A stretch of 64,000 nt of DNA from JADCCX01 sp031431475 (GCA_031431475.1 JANPDL010000032.1:98419-162418); one strand, 5' to 3'. Numbered from the stretch's first letter, positions 55,061 through 64,000 are shown. Notes: generated by a model not told the origin, from the letters alone. A program made the numbers and translations.

Positions 55061-57709
55061 ATGAGAATATTCTGGCTGGGTATGCACAAGCTGCTCGTAC
55101 GCACTGAATTGCCTCGGCTGCGGGCACTCGGATTCGAAGTCTTCAATCCTCCCTATCTCAGTCCGGTCGCAGACCAGTCCGCCGAACTCAACTGGGACGC
55201 GGCGCAACCAACGACCTTGCCGCGGGAAGTCTTTGAGGCGCTTTCGCGGTACAACTTCTTCTATAACCCGATCGACGAGGCAACGGCTGAGATGCTCAAC
55301 GAGCATTTCGACGCAGTGATCGTGACGATCAATCCTGATTGGTTGACGGAGCTTCTGAAGGTCTTCCGCAAGAAGATCATCTATCGGACTTACGGCCAAA
55401 CATATCCGCTATCCGATTATCTCTGGAACAACCGCGCAGCGCGGCTGATCCTCGATCATCCGAATTTCTGGTTTGTACCGTTTCATGAGCTGGTGGCGGA
55501 CCGGGAGCACAGTTGGCTACAGCAGCGCCTGGCGGTTGTCCCATATCATCTGAGCGCGGACATCATCGCCGCCAAAGATAGTTGGCATATGGGAAGCAAG
55601 AAGTCCGGCCAGATCATGCTGACCTGTCCGAACATCGACAATTCCTACTACGCCGAGCACTATCGCTTTCTGAAGGCGAGCTTCCCCGAGGAGCATTTCA
55701 GGTTCTTTGGCGTTCAGATGCGGCCAGTCGACGATCTGCAGGTCGTGGGTTCGCTACCGCGCCGCGACTACATTCATGCCTACAGGCAATCGTCGGGCTA
55801 TCTTTACTCCTATGGGGAACCACTGGTTTCCTACTTACCTCCTATTGAGATGATGTTCGTAGGCGGGCCGGTCATCTATCTCCCGCAATCGCTGCTGGCG
55901 CGTTTCTTCGGATCGAGGACGCCCGGGCTGGCGCGGAACCCCGACGAAGCCAAAGCGCTATGCCAACGGCTGCGCGATAACGATCAGGCTTTGATCAATG
56001 AGATTATCGCTTCCCAGCAAGAAGTCCGCAATCTCTACCATCCCGACCACGTCAACCCGATCTTCGACTCGACGATGCGACAGCTGCTGGAGCCGACGAC
56101 GGTCAACGACGCGTCGCGAATGCTTGTTGGCACAGGAAGCAGCACCATCACTGCGCCCGCGGTTCGCAAACCGAAGCGGGCCTACATTCTGTTCCATTTT
56201 CCCGGCGGCATCGTCGGACGGCGTGACGATGCGTATTTTTCCGCCGAGGGCATCCCGCGCGTCATGCGGCAGATTGCCAAGGCTATTCTTGAGGCAACGG
56301 ACCTGGAACTCGTGGTCACGACGAGCGAGGCCAATGCGCAGCTGACAATGGGCTATTTCGATTTTGGCGCGAACGGTCGCGCAAAAATATTCGTTACCGA
56401 TGCTTCGACAGATAACGCCGTTCGCCAAGACCCGGAGCGCTGGTCGCGACGCGTCCGCTATTTCCGCAATCCATTGTCAGACAACCAGATGATACATATT
56501 CTGAGACGGCTTCACCTCCTGGGAGGTCCGCCGGGCGCATATTCATTCCTCGGCGTTCCGCTGTCGCAAATCAAACATGACGTCAATGCCCGATCATGGC
56601 GGCGGCTGTCGCTCACGGCGCTTGAGCAGGCAAGCAAAGGAGTACTTGCGGCAATCCGAATAGGGCTGAATGCTGCAGAGCGCATTCGGCGTTCTCGAGT
56701 GGTTACGTCCGTCCGCAGCAAGGTCGTACAACATGGTGCCGCCAATGCCGTGTCTAAACAGATCAACGAAGACGAAAGCTGCGTCGCCGTCTTTGTGCCT
56801 CACTACTACCTTTTTCCGGAAGTGATGAGCATCGATAAACCACAGGCTCTCTATCTGCCGGACTACACGCCGCATTTCTTCCGGGGAACACCGGCATTCG
56901 AGGCGGAAGAGCGCTTCGCCGACATCGGTCGAGCCGTTGCCGCCAAGGCGCGCGTCGCAATGGCGAATTCCCAGTTTACGAAAAGCTACATTTCGGAAAC
57001 TGTCCTGGACGTGCCGCAAGATAAAATGCGGGTGTTTCCCTTGCCCAATCTGAATGTCGGCAGCCCGGCTGAGGGCGATGGTCCGCTGTCGCTCGTCTGC
57101 AACCACGTAAAGGTCTATGCTGGCTGCCGTCCGATTGTCTTCTACCCGACTCAGAACAGACCGAATAAGAACCTCGCTTTTTTGATGGAGGTCCTGGCCG
57201 AGTTAACTGGGGCAACTATGGACCGTGGTACAGGAGATGCAGCTGCGCCGATTCTCGTACTGACATGCAGCCTCGACGACTATCCACCCGTGCGTCAGGC
57301 ATTTGATCGCCTCGCTCTTGGTCCACATGTCGTTTTTGTGCATGGAGCCAGCGACCAAGATCTCAAGTGGATATACCAAGCAGCGGCCTGTGTTGTCCTG
57401 ACGACAACAATGGAGGGCAACTTCCCGCCGCAGATCCTGGAAGCACTTGCATACGACACTCCTGTTGTGGCGGGCCGGATTCCATTGATCACCGAGGAGC
57501 TTGGGGGCCATTCCGACTGCCTGCTTCTCGCCGAGACGAATGACCGCGACGATTTCGTCAGAAAGATTCGTCACGCGCTGGAGAAACCATCGGCGGTGCG
57601 TGCGCGACAGAAGCATGCTTACAATGTCCTGATGAAGACTAGGACGCCGGCAATGTTCAATCGAGCCGTACAGGGTATTTTGGCCGAACTGTCGGATGCG
57701 CCACTTTGA
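55061..57709 (+). CDS. Two-domain glycosyltransferase, 882 residues
   Basis: N-terminal half (1-~350) looks like a GT-B-type transferase with its own SYGEPLVSYLPPIEMMFVGGP donor loop (in part: PPIEMMFVGGPVIYLP). A short linker leads to a second unit (~370-882) of GT4 type: HFPGGIVGRRDD at its start, NRPNKNLAFLMEVLAEL, and EGNFPPQILEA with Glu785 and Glu794 around eight instead of seven residues. Two linkages could thus be made by one protein, as in polymerising or alternating transferases. No membrane segment. Preceded by the methyltransferase by 75 bases. Confidence 0.83.
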   Translation: MRIFWLGMHKLLVRTELPRLRALGFEVFNPPYLSPVADQSAELNWDAAQPTTLPREVFEALSRYNFFYNPIDEATAEMLNEHFDAVIVTINPDWLTELLKVFRKKIIYRTYGQTYPLSDYLWNNRAARLILDHPNFWFVPFHELVADREHSWLQQRLAVVPYHLSADIIAAKDSWHMGSKKSGQIMLTCPNIDNSYYAEHYRFLKASFPEEHFRFFGVQMRPVDDLQVVGSLPRRDYIHAYRQSSGYLYSYGEPLVSYLPPIEMMFVGGPVIYLPQSLLARFFGSRTPGLARNPDEAKALCQRLRDNDQALINEIIASQQEVRNLYHPDHVNPIFDSTMRQLLEPTTVNDASRMLVGTGSSTITAPAVRKPKRAYILFHFPGGIVGRRDDAYFSAEGIPRVMRQIAKAILEATDLELVVTTSEANAQLTMGYFDFGANGRAKIFVTDASTDNAVRQDPERWSRRVRYFRNPLSDNQMIHILRRLHLLGGPPGAYSFLGVPLSQIKHDVNARSWRRLSLTALEQASKGVLAAIRIGLNAAERIRRSRVVTSVRSKVVQHGAANAVSKQINEDESCVAVFVPHYYLFPEVMSIDKPQALYLPDYTPHFFRGTPAFEAEERFADIGRAVAAKARVAMANSQFTKSYISETVLDVPQDKMRVFPLPNLNVGSPAEGDGPLSLVCNHVKVYAGCRPIVFYPTQNRPNKNLAFLMEVLAELTGATMDRGTGDAAAPILVLTCSLDDYPPVRQAFDRLALGPHVVFVHGASDQDLKWIYQAAACVVLTTTMEGNFPPQILEALAYDTPVVAGRIPLITEELGGHSDCLLLAETNDRDDFVRKIRHALEKPSAVRARQKHAYNVLMKTRTPAMFNRAVQGILAELSDAPL

Positions 57710-57797
57710 GTGAGGTCCGACCGACTGATCCGTCCTCTCAAGAAGTACGCCTGATCCAGTAAGCTAAGGTCAATATTCGACGTTCTAGACGTCTGGT

Positions 57798-57950
57798 TCA
57801 TCGCACTGATTCATAGCTATAGTGCTGCTCAAGCGATTTCAGGCTGATAGCTTGCACAGATTGAATGTCGGCCTCGCTGACCAAGGCCTTGTGTTGGTCT
57901 TGCAAGGCGAACAGCAATTGCGCGAATGGCCGCTGTACGGAAAATTCCAT
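57798..57950 (-). CDS. Candidate 50-residue small protein downstream of the FG-GAP protein gene
   Basis: ATG 57950 lies 14 bases after the stop of the 937-residue gene, with GAGGTGG six bases upstream, a strong ribosome site. The 50-codon frame (MEFSVQRPFAQLLFALQDQH at the start) ends at 57798. It is helical and amphipathic in look, with no membrane segment. The close spacing suggests co-transcription with the large secreted protein; an export helper or a regulator is conceivable. No family recognised. The remaining bases 57710-57797 hold nothing I recognise. Confidence 0.55.
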   Translation of the reverse strand: MEFSVQRPFAQLLFALQDQHKALVSEADIQSVQAISLKSLEQHYSYESVR

Positions 57951-57964
57951 CTTTATCCACCTCG

Positions 57965-60778
57965 TCAGCGCGTCGGCCGGATGCTGTAGGTGCGTGTTAA
58001 GTTTGAGAACTCCGTAGAATAAAGAAATCCGTTCAGCACATTCATGCGGCTTGTGCCTGTGTTGAGGGAACTGAGCCAGTTATTGTAGCCGCCGCTATCT
58101 GGCACCCGGTTGAAGAACGAATGATAGAGGATATCGACGAACTGGGCGTTGCTCACGTCCCGGTTGAGAAACTCCTGGCTGAATACGAATCCGACCGCAA
58201 CGTCCGCTCCGGCGCGAACCCCGGTCGCCAGGCTCTCGACCCAGTAGTTGAGGCCGTGCGGATCGGATGCGCGACCGAGCGTCTGCTGATAGAACCGCTC
58301 GACGAACTTCTCAATATTGGTCTGATCCTGATGGGCCTGGTCCCTGCCTGATACGTCCGCAATAGGACCCGTTTGCCATGGGTTCTCCCAGCGGAAGACT
58401 GTTGCCTGGTTGCCGTCGGGGGTTGTCCCCCCCATGACGATGTCGAGTCTTCCGTCATTGTCTAGGTCGGAGATCGCCGGCGAACCCCTGCCAATCTCGA
58501 AGATGTGTTGGCGCATGGAGGCGTCGGACAGCTGCACGCCGTCATGGCGGAGCACCACCATCTGGGCACCCTTCGCGAAGACGATTTCAAGCTTGCCATC
58601 GCCAGTGAGATCGACCGCGATCGGAGCCGAGAAGCTCGCCACGTTCGGCGTGCCGCCGAAGATCGTCGGTTGCACGGTGAATATCGGCTGGCCGGTGTTG
58701 CTCCAGGCGTGCACATAACCGTCCAATGTGACGGCGACGATCTCTTTCGTGCCATTACCATCGAGATCGGCGATCAGAGGCGTGCTCATCGTGCGACCGA
58801 TCGTGTCGAGCTTGTAGAGGAGAGAACCGTCGCTGTTCCAGACCTTGATGTAGCTGCCGCGCGTATCGGGGAAGAAGTTGCCTGTGCCGTAGATCACCTC
58901 AAGCTTGCCGTCGCCATTGAGATCGGCAGCCTGCGGGCTGCTCCAGAGCGTCTGCTCTTCCCACTTGCCGCGCAGCATCGTGTAGTTCGGATTGCCAATC
59001 GCAGTATTCCAGCCAGCGAGGTTCTGCCCCCCGTCGGCCTGGATGACATGAAAGATGCCGCCGGTCTGTGTCATTGCATCGGCGTTCTGGGTGATGTCGG
59101 CAGAAACCAGCACCTCGAAGATGCCGTCGCCGTTGAGGTCCGCCACACGTGGCGTCGACCAGATGGTGTCAGCAAGGTGGATGTCCTTCTCCACAAGGCC
59201 GTTCAGGCCGGTGAGGAAATAGGTGCTCTGGTCCCAGGAGTTGAAGATCACCTCGCGCTGGCCATCGCCATCGATATCAAACACGACCGGCGCGCCAAAG
59301 ACACCGTCCGGCTTGCCGTCACCATTGTTGGTGGGCCCGCCGATCGTGTCGTGTGTCTCGCGGTACCATAGGATCTGGCCGAAGCGGTTCAGTGCGTAGA
59401 CGCCGCCCTTGTCACCAGGCTGGCCAACAGTGTCGAATTGGCCCATGGCATCGCCACCGACGCCAACGACAAGATCCATGTATGTGTCGCCATCGAGATC
59501 CGCGAAGAACGGAGCGGTGGAGACAGATGTGGTGTTATAGACCTTGCCAGTGACGGGATCGGGCGTCGACATGCCCGGGAAGTAGGTGATCCACTTAACC
59601 GTTCCATCGTCCTCAATACAGGCGAGTCCTGCAGGACGGACTTCGTTGCCCGCTACGTCGAGTGTCTTACTGGTGCCGACGAAGATTTCCTTCTTGCCGT
59701 CGTCATCGATGTCATAGAAAACCGCCGACGCGAAAAGGATCGGTCCGAGCGGCAAATCAACGGACCACGACTTCTGTGCTCCCTGGATCGAAAGATCGTA
59801 CGTGACAGAGCTTGTCGCCGTGGGAAACACTCTGACGTAGTAGTCCGCCGTCCGGCTGATGAAATACTGGAACGTCTCCGCTCCGGGTTGGAAGTTGGCC
59901 GCCAGCACATTCATGTTCGTGTCGTAGAGAACCATGGCGGCATCAACGCCATCCTGTGGCGTCATGGTCAGCGTTGCCATGCCAGGGTTGAGCTTGACCT
60001 TGTACCAGTCCTCGCCAAGGCCGGTGATGCGATGATTGCCCAGCGACAGCGTCGCTGCCGTCGCGGCGCTGTTGTTGGGCTCGTATGGTGACGGCACAAA
60101 GTTCGGAAAGTCGATCGTCAGATCATAGAAAGACGAAGAACGACCCGGTGCATTGAGATTGAGGAAGTATGTCCCGGCGAGCGCGACATTGTAGGAGAAG
60201 CTCTCCGCGCCCACCTGCAGGTTTGCCGCCACGACCTGCATGTTGCTGTTGTAGAGCACCATGTTCGCTTCGGTGCCGAAGGCAGGGACCAGGGAAAAGC
60301 TCGCCATGCCCGGATCCATGGTCAGGCTGAACCAGTCCTGGTTAAGGCCGCTGATATGATAAGTTCCCTCGGCCAGCGGCTTCGCCGTGGCGGGCGTGTC
60401 ATTGGATTCGTAGGCGGGCTGCGGCCAGACATCGTCCGGCAGATCAACAGACAAACGATAGACGGGGTCCAAACCACCGGCGGCGCCAGCGCAATAGATG
60501 CGCAGATAGAAGGCCTCATTGCCGGGAGTCAGCCAATTGATGGTCTCGGCGCTGAGCGGTCCGCCTGGGTCGAAGTTGTGCGCGATCACCTGCCCCGCAC
60601 TGTTGAACAGCTCCAGATTGACGTTGTTGCCACCGAGCGGCGTCATCGTGAATGACATCTGGCCGGGCGCATAGGTGTTGATGCGATACCAATCGATGCT
60701 GATGCCCGAGACGTCGTATGTCCCTTCACCGACAAGCGCAGCCTGAGCAATGGTGTCGTTAATCTCGAAGAAAGCCAT
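57965..60778 (-). CDS. Secreted protein with three PPC-like modules, an FG-GAP/VCBS beta-propeller and a DUF4214 end, 937 residues
   Basis: Three N-terminal modules of ~110 residues (from about 1, 121 and 229) share NDTPATA or NNSAATA, then GLNQDWF or GLGEDWY, as in pre-peptidase C-type domains. Residues ~350-790 carry eight calcium-binding DxDxDG repeats: DIDDDGKKEI, DLDGDTYMDL, DIDGDGQREV, DLNGDGIFEV, DLNGDGKLEV, DLDGNGTKEI, DLTGDGKLEI, DLDNDGRLDI, which is an integrin-like propeller. DUF4214 (FVERFYQQTLGRASDPHGLNYW) covers ~820-925. There is no N-terminal signal peptide, so type I secretion with a C-terminal signal is likely. It is probably a surface or matrix protein binding the glycan made here. 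Divergent from the acyltransferase gene. Confidence 0.88.
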   Translation of the reverse strand: MAFFEINDTIAQAALVGEGTYDVSGISIDWYRINTYAPGQMSFTMTPLGGNNVNLELFNSAGQVIAHNFDPGGPLSAETINWLTPGNEAFYLRIYCAGAAGGLDPVYRLSVDLPDDVWPQPAYESNDTPATAKPLAEGTYHISGLNQDWFSLTMDPGMASFSLVPAFGTEANMVLYNSNMQVVAANLQVGAESFSYNVALAGTYFLNLNAPGRSSSFYDLTIDFPNFVPSPYEPNNSAATAATLSLGNHRITGLGEDWYKVKLNPGMATLTMTPQDGVDAAMVLYDTNMNVLAANFQPGAETFQYFISRTADYYVRVFPTATSSVTYDLSIQGAQKSWSVDLPLGPILFASAVFYDIDDDGKKEIFVGTSKTLDVAGNEVRPAGLACIEDDGTVKWITYFPGMSTPDPVTGKVYNTTSVSTAPFFADLDGDTYMDLVVGVGGDAMGQFDTVGQPGDKGGVYALNRFGQILWYRETHDTIGGPTNNGDGKPDGVFGAPVVFDIDGDGQREVIFNSWDQSTYFLTGLNGLVEKDIHLADTIWSTPRVADLNGDGIFEVLVSADITQNADAMTQTGGIFHVIQADGGQNLAGWNTAIGNPNYTMLRGKWEEQTLWSSPQAADLNGDGKLEVIYGTGNFFPDTRGSYIKVWNSDGSLLYKLDTIGRTMSTPLIADLDGNGTKEIVAVTLDGYVHAWSNTGQPIFTVQPTIFGGTPNVASFSAPIAVDLTGDGKLEIVFAKGAQMVVLRHDGVQLSDASMRQHIFEIGRGSPAISDLDNDGRLDIVMGGTTPDGNQATVFRWENPWQTGPIADVSGRDQAHQDQTNIEKFVERFYQQTLGRASDPHGLNYWVESLATGVRAGADVAVGFVFSQEFLNRDVSNAQFVDILYHSFFNRVPDSGGYNNWLSSLNTGTSRMNVLNGFLYSTEFSNLTRTYSIRPTR

Positions 60779-61016
60779 AAAGGTAATTGCCCAGTCAGCA
60801 GATAACTCATAACTCTACTGTTAATCTATCATCTTCGGCGGATTGCTCCGTGCGTGGATTGAAAGCATCGCTAACCAAAGGTTACGGGCGGCGTTCTGCC
60901 ACGATCCGGTGGATTGACAGAATCCGGGGTGGCAATATAGGTCCTTGACTGGTGTGATCGGCATCGAAACCGCCTCCGTCGGCGGTTGAAATTCTTCAAG
61001 GCGGAGAAAAGCGACT

Positions 61017-62096
61017 TTGGGCTCCCTGCGCTTCCTGCTGGCTTTCTCGGTGGTGATCTTTCACCTGAGCGCCCAAGTTCCTATCCTAGGCCAGCTCGCT
61101 GTGAACATGTTCTATATTGTCAGCGGTTATCTCATCACTCTTGTCCTGAACGAAACCTATCGCGGCAGGACGGGCGCATTCGTCGCCAACCGCTTCCTGC
61201 GGCTTTATCCTGCATACTACGTGTGCGCGGTCACGGTTCTCATCCTCCACATTGCCTTCCCGGCGATGCGCGAGTTCCATCCCGTCTGGAAGCCGCCGCT
61301 CACTCCTGAATCGGCGGGGTTCAACCTGCTGATGTTCCCCTGGGGCATCATCAGCGATCCCAATGTCCCGCTGAACTTTCTGAAGCTGGATATTCTCCAG
61401 TCTTCCATTCCCTACTACCGACTGGTGCCCTCCACCTGGTCCGTCGGCGTCGAGGTTGTCTGCTACGTCCTGCTCTGGGCCGTCGCCGCCCGCTCGCTTC
61501 GGGCCGCGCTTGTCACGCTTTCGGTCGGGGCGGCGTGGCATCTCTACGTCTGGGCGTTCGGCACCAACCAGGACTTTCGCTATGCCCCCCTTGCGGCGGC
61601 CGTGATGCCGTTTGCGCTCGGCGCGCTGGCCTATTTCCTCAAGCCATGGACGGCGCAGCTCGAACACTGGCGAGGCTCCAATGCATTCTATGCGGCTTGG
61701 ATCGGCGTGACCGGGATGGCGTTCCTTCTGAACTGGTGGCTGGATTTCCCGTCGACTGTTTCGACGCCATCATATTTCGTGAATTACCTTATCGGCTTCG
61801 CCGCCGTTCTCGTTCTGCAGGATGCGAGGGCTTCCGGCGCTCTCGCGAGGATCGACAAGCTGCTGGGCGATCTCTCCTATCCGATGTTCCTCAGCCATTA
61901 CATCGCGGGTGGGCTCGTTTATCAGGTGATGGCGACGGGAACGCCAATGCGAGGATGGGCCGTGTTCTTCGCGGGTGGCGTGGCGACGCTCGTCTTCAGC
62001 CTGCTCATCGTCTTTCTGGTTGACCGTCCGATCGCCGGACTACGCGACCGGGTCCGCGCCGCATCGCTGATTGCGCTACGCCTTCGTCCTAGCTGA
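61017..62096 (+). CDS. Acyltransferase 3 family membrane protein (glycan O-acyltransferase)
   Basis: 359 residues with about ten hydrophobic segments. The family marks are LRFLLAFSVVIFHLSA with His16, and ANRFLRLYPAYYV with the Arg pair. Such enzymes move acetyl or other acyl groups onto surface sugars at the inner membrane. The start is a TTG at 61017 with GGAG at 61003-61006; the protein begins directly at the first membrane segment, so a few residues might be missing, but no better start is seen. The 237-base gap upstream is divergent to the FG-GAP gene and shows no clear promoter. The stop overlaps the convergent DUF2793 gene by 8 bases. Confidence 0.87.
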   Translation: MGSLRFLLAFSVVIFHLSAQVPILGQLAVNMFYIVSGYLITLVLNETYRGRTGAFVANRFLRLYPAYYVCAVTVLILHIAFPAMREFHPVWKPPLTPESAGFNLLMFPWGIISDPNVPLNFLKLDILQSSIPYYRLVPSTWSVGVEVVCYVLLWAVAARSLRAALVTLSVGAAWHLYVWAFGTNQDFRYAPLAAAVMPFALGALAYFLKPWTAQLEHWRGSNAFYAAWIGVTGMAFLLNWWLDFPSTVSTPSYFVNYLIGFAAVLVLQDARASGALARIDKLLGDLSYPMFLSHYIAGGLVYQVMATGTPMRGWAVFFAGGVATLVFSLLIVFLVDRPIAGLRDRVRAASLIALRLRPS

Positions 62097-63708
62097 TGAC
62101 GATCCGGTCGGTCACACGCCGCCAGCTGGTTCCGTCGGAGAAAGCGAGGACAGCGCCGCCCGCTTCGTTCGACACGAAAATCGTGGCCCCGGCACCCTGT
62201 GCGGCGGCGCCGGGAGCGCTTGCCACCGTATAGCTCTTCACCTTGACCGCGCCGTCCACGTCGAGCCGAGCGGTGGGAGCCGCCACGCCTATTCCTACAT
62301 CGCCCTGGGGCGTCACGCGCAGCCGCTCCGTGCGGGTGGTCGAACCGGCCGCCGTCGTCTCCAGCGTGATGTAGGTTGCCTGCGCGGCGCTCGTCCAGTT
62401 TTCTCCCGCCTTGAAGCCGACAAGCGCCCGCGTGCCGCCGGACCAGTTTGCGCCGTCATGGCCATGGCCACCCATGAAACAGATGAAGTCGTTGGCTTGT
62501 ACCGCCGTGGGCGCGGTCGGCGTTCCCCGCGCCGCGCCGCCGCGGAAGCCCATGGAGGCGACCCCGTAGCCGAAGCAGCCGATCGAGACGGAGGCCGAGC
62601 CTGCCTCCGCGCTACCACTCGCCAGGATCTGCGTGTCGGCGACGGGCCGGGTCTGGTTGTCGAGTTTCGGATCGTAGACGCCCTGGTCGTGCACCCAGAA
62701 CGTACCGTTGTCGGCAAGCACCGCCCTCTCCAGATTGACCGCCGTTCCCTTTTTCATGGTCAGGAACTGGATATAGGCTCCGCGCGCCGTATTCGTGTGG
62801 TTCTCGGCCGCCACGAAATGCAGCGCGGTATTGGACGAGAGGGTGAAGGCCCCGCCGGAATGCCATGCGCGGCCGCCGTAGCCCGAGATGATGTCCCCGG
62901 AAAGCACTGCAGTCGGCGCATCTTTTGTACCGCGCGCCATCAGCCCGTGGAACTGGCCGCCGGGCTGTCCATAGCTGATGGACTGGACGTCTGACATGCC
63001 CCCGTCGGAGATGAGCGCCAACCGCGCGCTGATGCCCTGGGCCGCGCCGACCTCGATGCGTGCGTCCGTAGGCGATGCCCCGATGCCGAGATTGGCCGTC
63101 GCGGAATCGATGACGATGGCGTCCTTCCAGGCCGCGCCGTCGGGGCTGGTCCTGACATGCAGCCGATTGTCGCCGGTCAGGCCAATCTCCGCCCGGCCCG
63201 AGAAGCCGGTCTGGAGCATGACGCTGGCGGTGTCGGATGGCGCTGACTTGTTGATCGTAAGCCTGTGTCCCTGGCCGCTGTGGCTGAGCAAGGTGCCGTT
63301 GGCAGCGACCGCAAGCCGGTTGGTCAGGTCCGGCGTCGCGTTGACGCCAAGCAATGGCAGGCTGTCGCCCACCGGCACAGATTGCCAGGCGGAGGTGGTG
63401 AAGACGGTGAATCGGCTCTCGTCGGCGACAAACGCCAGCCACCCTTCGCGTGGCGTTGAATAAACCCATGCGCCGTCCTGGCGCGAGGCGAGCTGGCCGT
63501 CGCGGCCAGCCCAGACGCCGGTTGCGCCAACCGGGAGGATATGGCGGTCTCCATCGACGGGGGATACGGGCGGCGCGGCCGCGCTGCGGCTCGCGACGGC
63601 GAGAAAAATGAGCGCGTCCAGCTGCATCAGCGCTTCATTGTGCGTGATATGCTTCTGTGCCTGGGAGGCGGCAATCAGGGGAAGGGCGAGATGGGGCGTA
63701 TCAGTCAT
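62089..63708 (-). CDS. DUF2793 domain protein with tail-fibre-like repeats, 539 residues
   Basis: Start at ATG 63708 with AAGGAG upstream. Residues ~1-110 match DUF2793 (LPLIAASQAQKHITHNEALMQLD in part: AASQAQKHITHNEALMQ; then AWVYSTPREGWLAFV). The rest is beta-rich and of the kind found in trimeric tail fibres and adhesins, with RVTPQGDVGIGVAAP and ARLDVDGAVKV near the C-terminus. No signal peptide. DUF2793 is common in phage tail proteins, but also occurs alone in glycan or exopolysaccharide loci of alphaproteobacteria, and no other phage gene is near. It may be a surface or adhesin component. Confidence 0.85.
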   Translation of the reverse strand: MTDTPHLALPLIAASQAQKHITHNEALMQLDALIFLAVASRSAAAPPVSPVDGDRHILPVGATGVWAGRDGQLASRQDGAWVYSTPREGWLAFVADESRFTVFTTSAWQSVPVGDSLPLLGVNATPDLTNRLAVAANGTLLSHSGQGHRLTINKSAPSDTASVMLQTGFSGRAEIGLTGDNRLHVRTSPDGAAWKDAIVIDSATANLGIGASPTDARIEVGAAQGISARLALISDGGMSDVQSISYGQPGGQFHGLMARGTKDAPTAVLSGDIISGYGGRAWHSGGAFTLSSNTALHFVAAENHTNTARGAYIQFLTMKKGTAVNLERAVLADNGTFWVHDQGVYDPKLDNQTRPVADTQILASGSAEAGSASVSIGCFGYGVASMGFRGGAARGTPTAPTAVQANDFICFMGGHGHDGANWSGGTRALVGFKAGENWTSAAQATYITLETTAAGSTTRTERLRVTPQGDVGIGVAAPTARLDVDGAVKVKSYTVASAPGAAAQGAGATIFVSNEAGGAVLAFSDGTSWRRVTDRIVIS

Positions 63709-63735
63709 CAAAATTCTCCTTCAAACCATTGAAGG

Positions 63736-63762
63736 AATATAATCCATAAATTCAAATGTCAA
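63736..63762 (-). promoter_or_regulatory. Candidate sigma70-type promoter for the DUF2793 gene
   Basis: On the minus strand TTGACA (63757-63762) is a perfect -35 box and TATATT (63736-63741) a good -10 box, 15 bases apart, slightly short. The gap is markedly AT-rich compared with its surroundings. The start codon lies 27 bases further on. Confidence 0.5.
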
Positions 63763-63861
63763 GACTAAATACCTATACTCGAATGCGCGGCAAACTACGC
63801 TGAAAGTTCGGTGTCCTTGCGCGGGGCACCTCCAGCGCGTGTGACGCCTCTCTTCGCACCC

Positions 63862-64000
63862 TCACACGAACACCCAGTCACTGGCCTGCAAGGCCTGCAG
63901 CGTGGCAAGCTGGGTGTTGTGGAAGACGATGGTATCGCCCTGGCTGGCGAAGACCACGTTCGCGCCCTGCTGGCTCATGGCGGCCAGCGCGGCGGCGGGG
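63862..64000 (-). CDS. C-terminal end of an RTX-like/calcium-binding secreted protein (cut by window end)
   Basis: The frame is open to the window edge and ends at TGA 63862-63864. The visible ~45 residues include GANVVFASQGDTIVFHNTQL, then LATLQALQASDWVFV, which matches the terminal piece of haemolysin-type repeat proteins (DTIVF followed by LxASDFVF). The end is typical of type I secretion substrates, whose export signal is C-terminal. The glycine-rich nonapeptides themselves lie outside the window. It is on the same strand as the DUF2793 gene, 154 bases upstream of it. Confidence 0.65.
   Translation of the reverse strand, partial: PAAALAAMSQQGANVVFASQGDTIVFHNTQLATLQALQASDWVFV

Noticed and set aside
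53696..55399. 567-codon frame on the minus strand opposite the methyltransferase gene
   Set aside because: Antisense to a clear methyltransferase and to the start of the glycosyltransferase; His/Asp/Arg-rich without domain pattern.
62089..63708. Prophage region
   Set aside because: DUF2793 is the only phage-like gene; no terminase, capsid, portal or integrase is nearby.

Overview
The window looks like chromosomal or megaplasmid DNA of a GC-rich alphaproteobacterium, most likely a member of the Hyphomicrobiales. The reasons are the abundance of ABC importers with Tat-type binding-protein signals, a DUF1403-ScpB gene pair, an IalB-like domain, a palindromic intergenic repeat of rhizobial type, and the overall base composition. 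No rRNA, tRNA, CRISPR array or intact prophage was seen.

Region 1 (1-1818) ends an aldehyde/alcohol dehydrogenase pair. Region 2 (1822-24945) is the most remarkable part: a 23 kb bidirectional block of about 14 mostly unfamiliar genes. One arm on the minus strand encodes a Tat-exported OmpA-like protein, a periplasmic protein, two soluble proteins and a bitopic proline-rich protein. The plus arm encodes an OmpA-like periplasmic protein, a glycine-zipper lipoprotein, a large exported protein ending in an IalB-like domain, and then a tightly coupled five-gene run. That run contains an actin/Hsp70-fold ATPase, a penicillin-binding transpeptidase with intact SxxK, SxN and KTG motifs, and a SEDS (FtsW/RodA-like) protein carrying a large extra periplasmic domain. 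Together they could form an envelope-spanning, cytoskeleton-linked peptidoglycan synthase distinct from the divisome and elongasome. This is the candidate undescribed system.

Region 3 (24952-26522) is a DUF1403-scpB pair without scpA; a perfect 14-bp parS core lies inside scpB. Region 4 (26621-31225) is the glyoxylate-to-glycerate pathway (gcl, hyi, glxR) with a divergent IclR regulator. Region 5 (31240-42005) handles sugar acids: glucarate dehydratase, a divergent Opp/Dpp-type ABC importer, two enolase-superfamily dehydratases and uronate dehydrogenase.

Region 6 (42006-50251) is bracketed by two decayed insertion sequences (IS6 family on the left, IS21 istB on the right). Between them lie a minus-strand operon (NMT1/SsuA-type ABC importer, FAD oxidoreductase, CoA-transferase, enoyl-CoA hydratase, LysR regulator) and a deaminase gene. 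Region 7 (50434-64000) is a surface-glycan locus: Gmd and Rmd for GDP-D-rhamnose, two glycosyltransferases, a sugar methyltransferase, an acyltransferase, a large FG-GAP/DUF4214 secreted protein with a small downstream ORF, a DUF2793 protein, and the C-terminal end of an RTX-like protein cut by the window edge.
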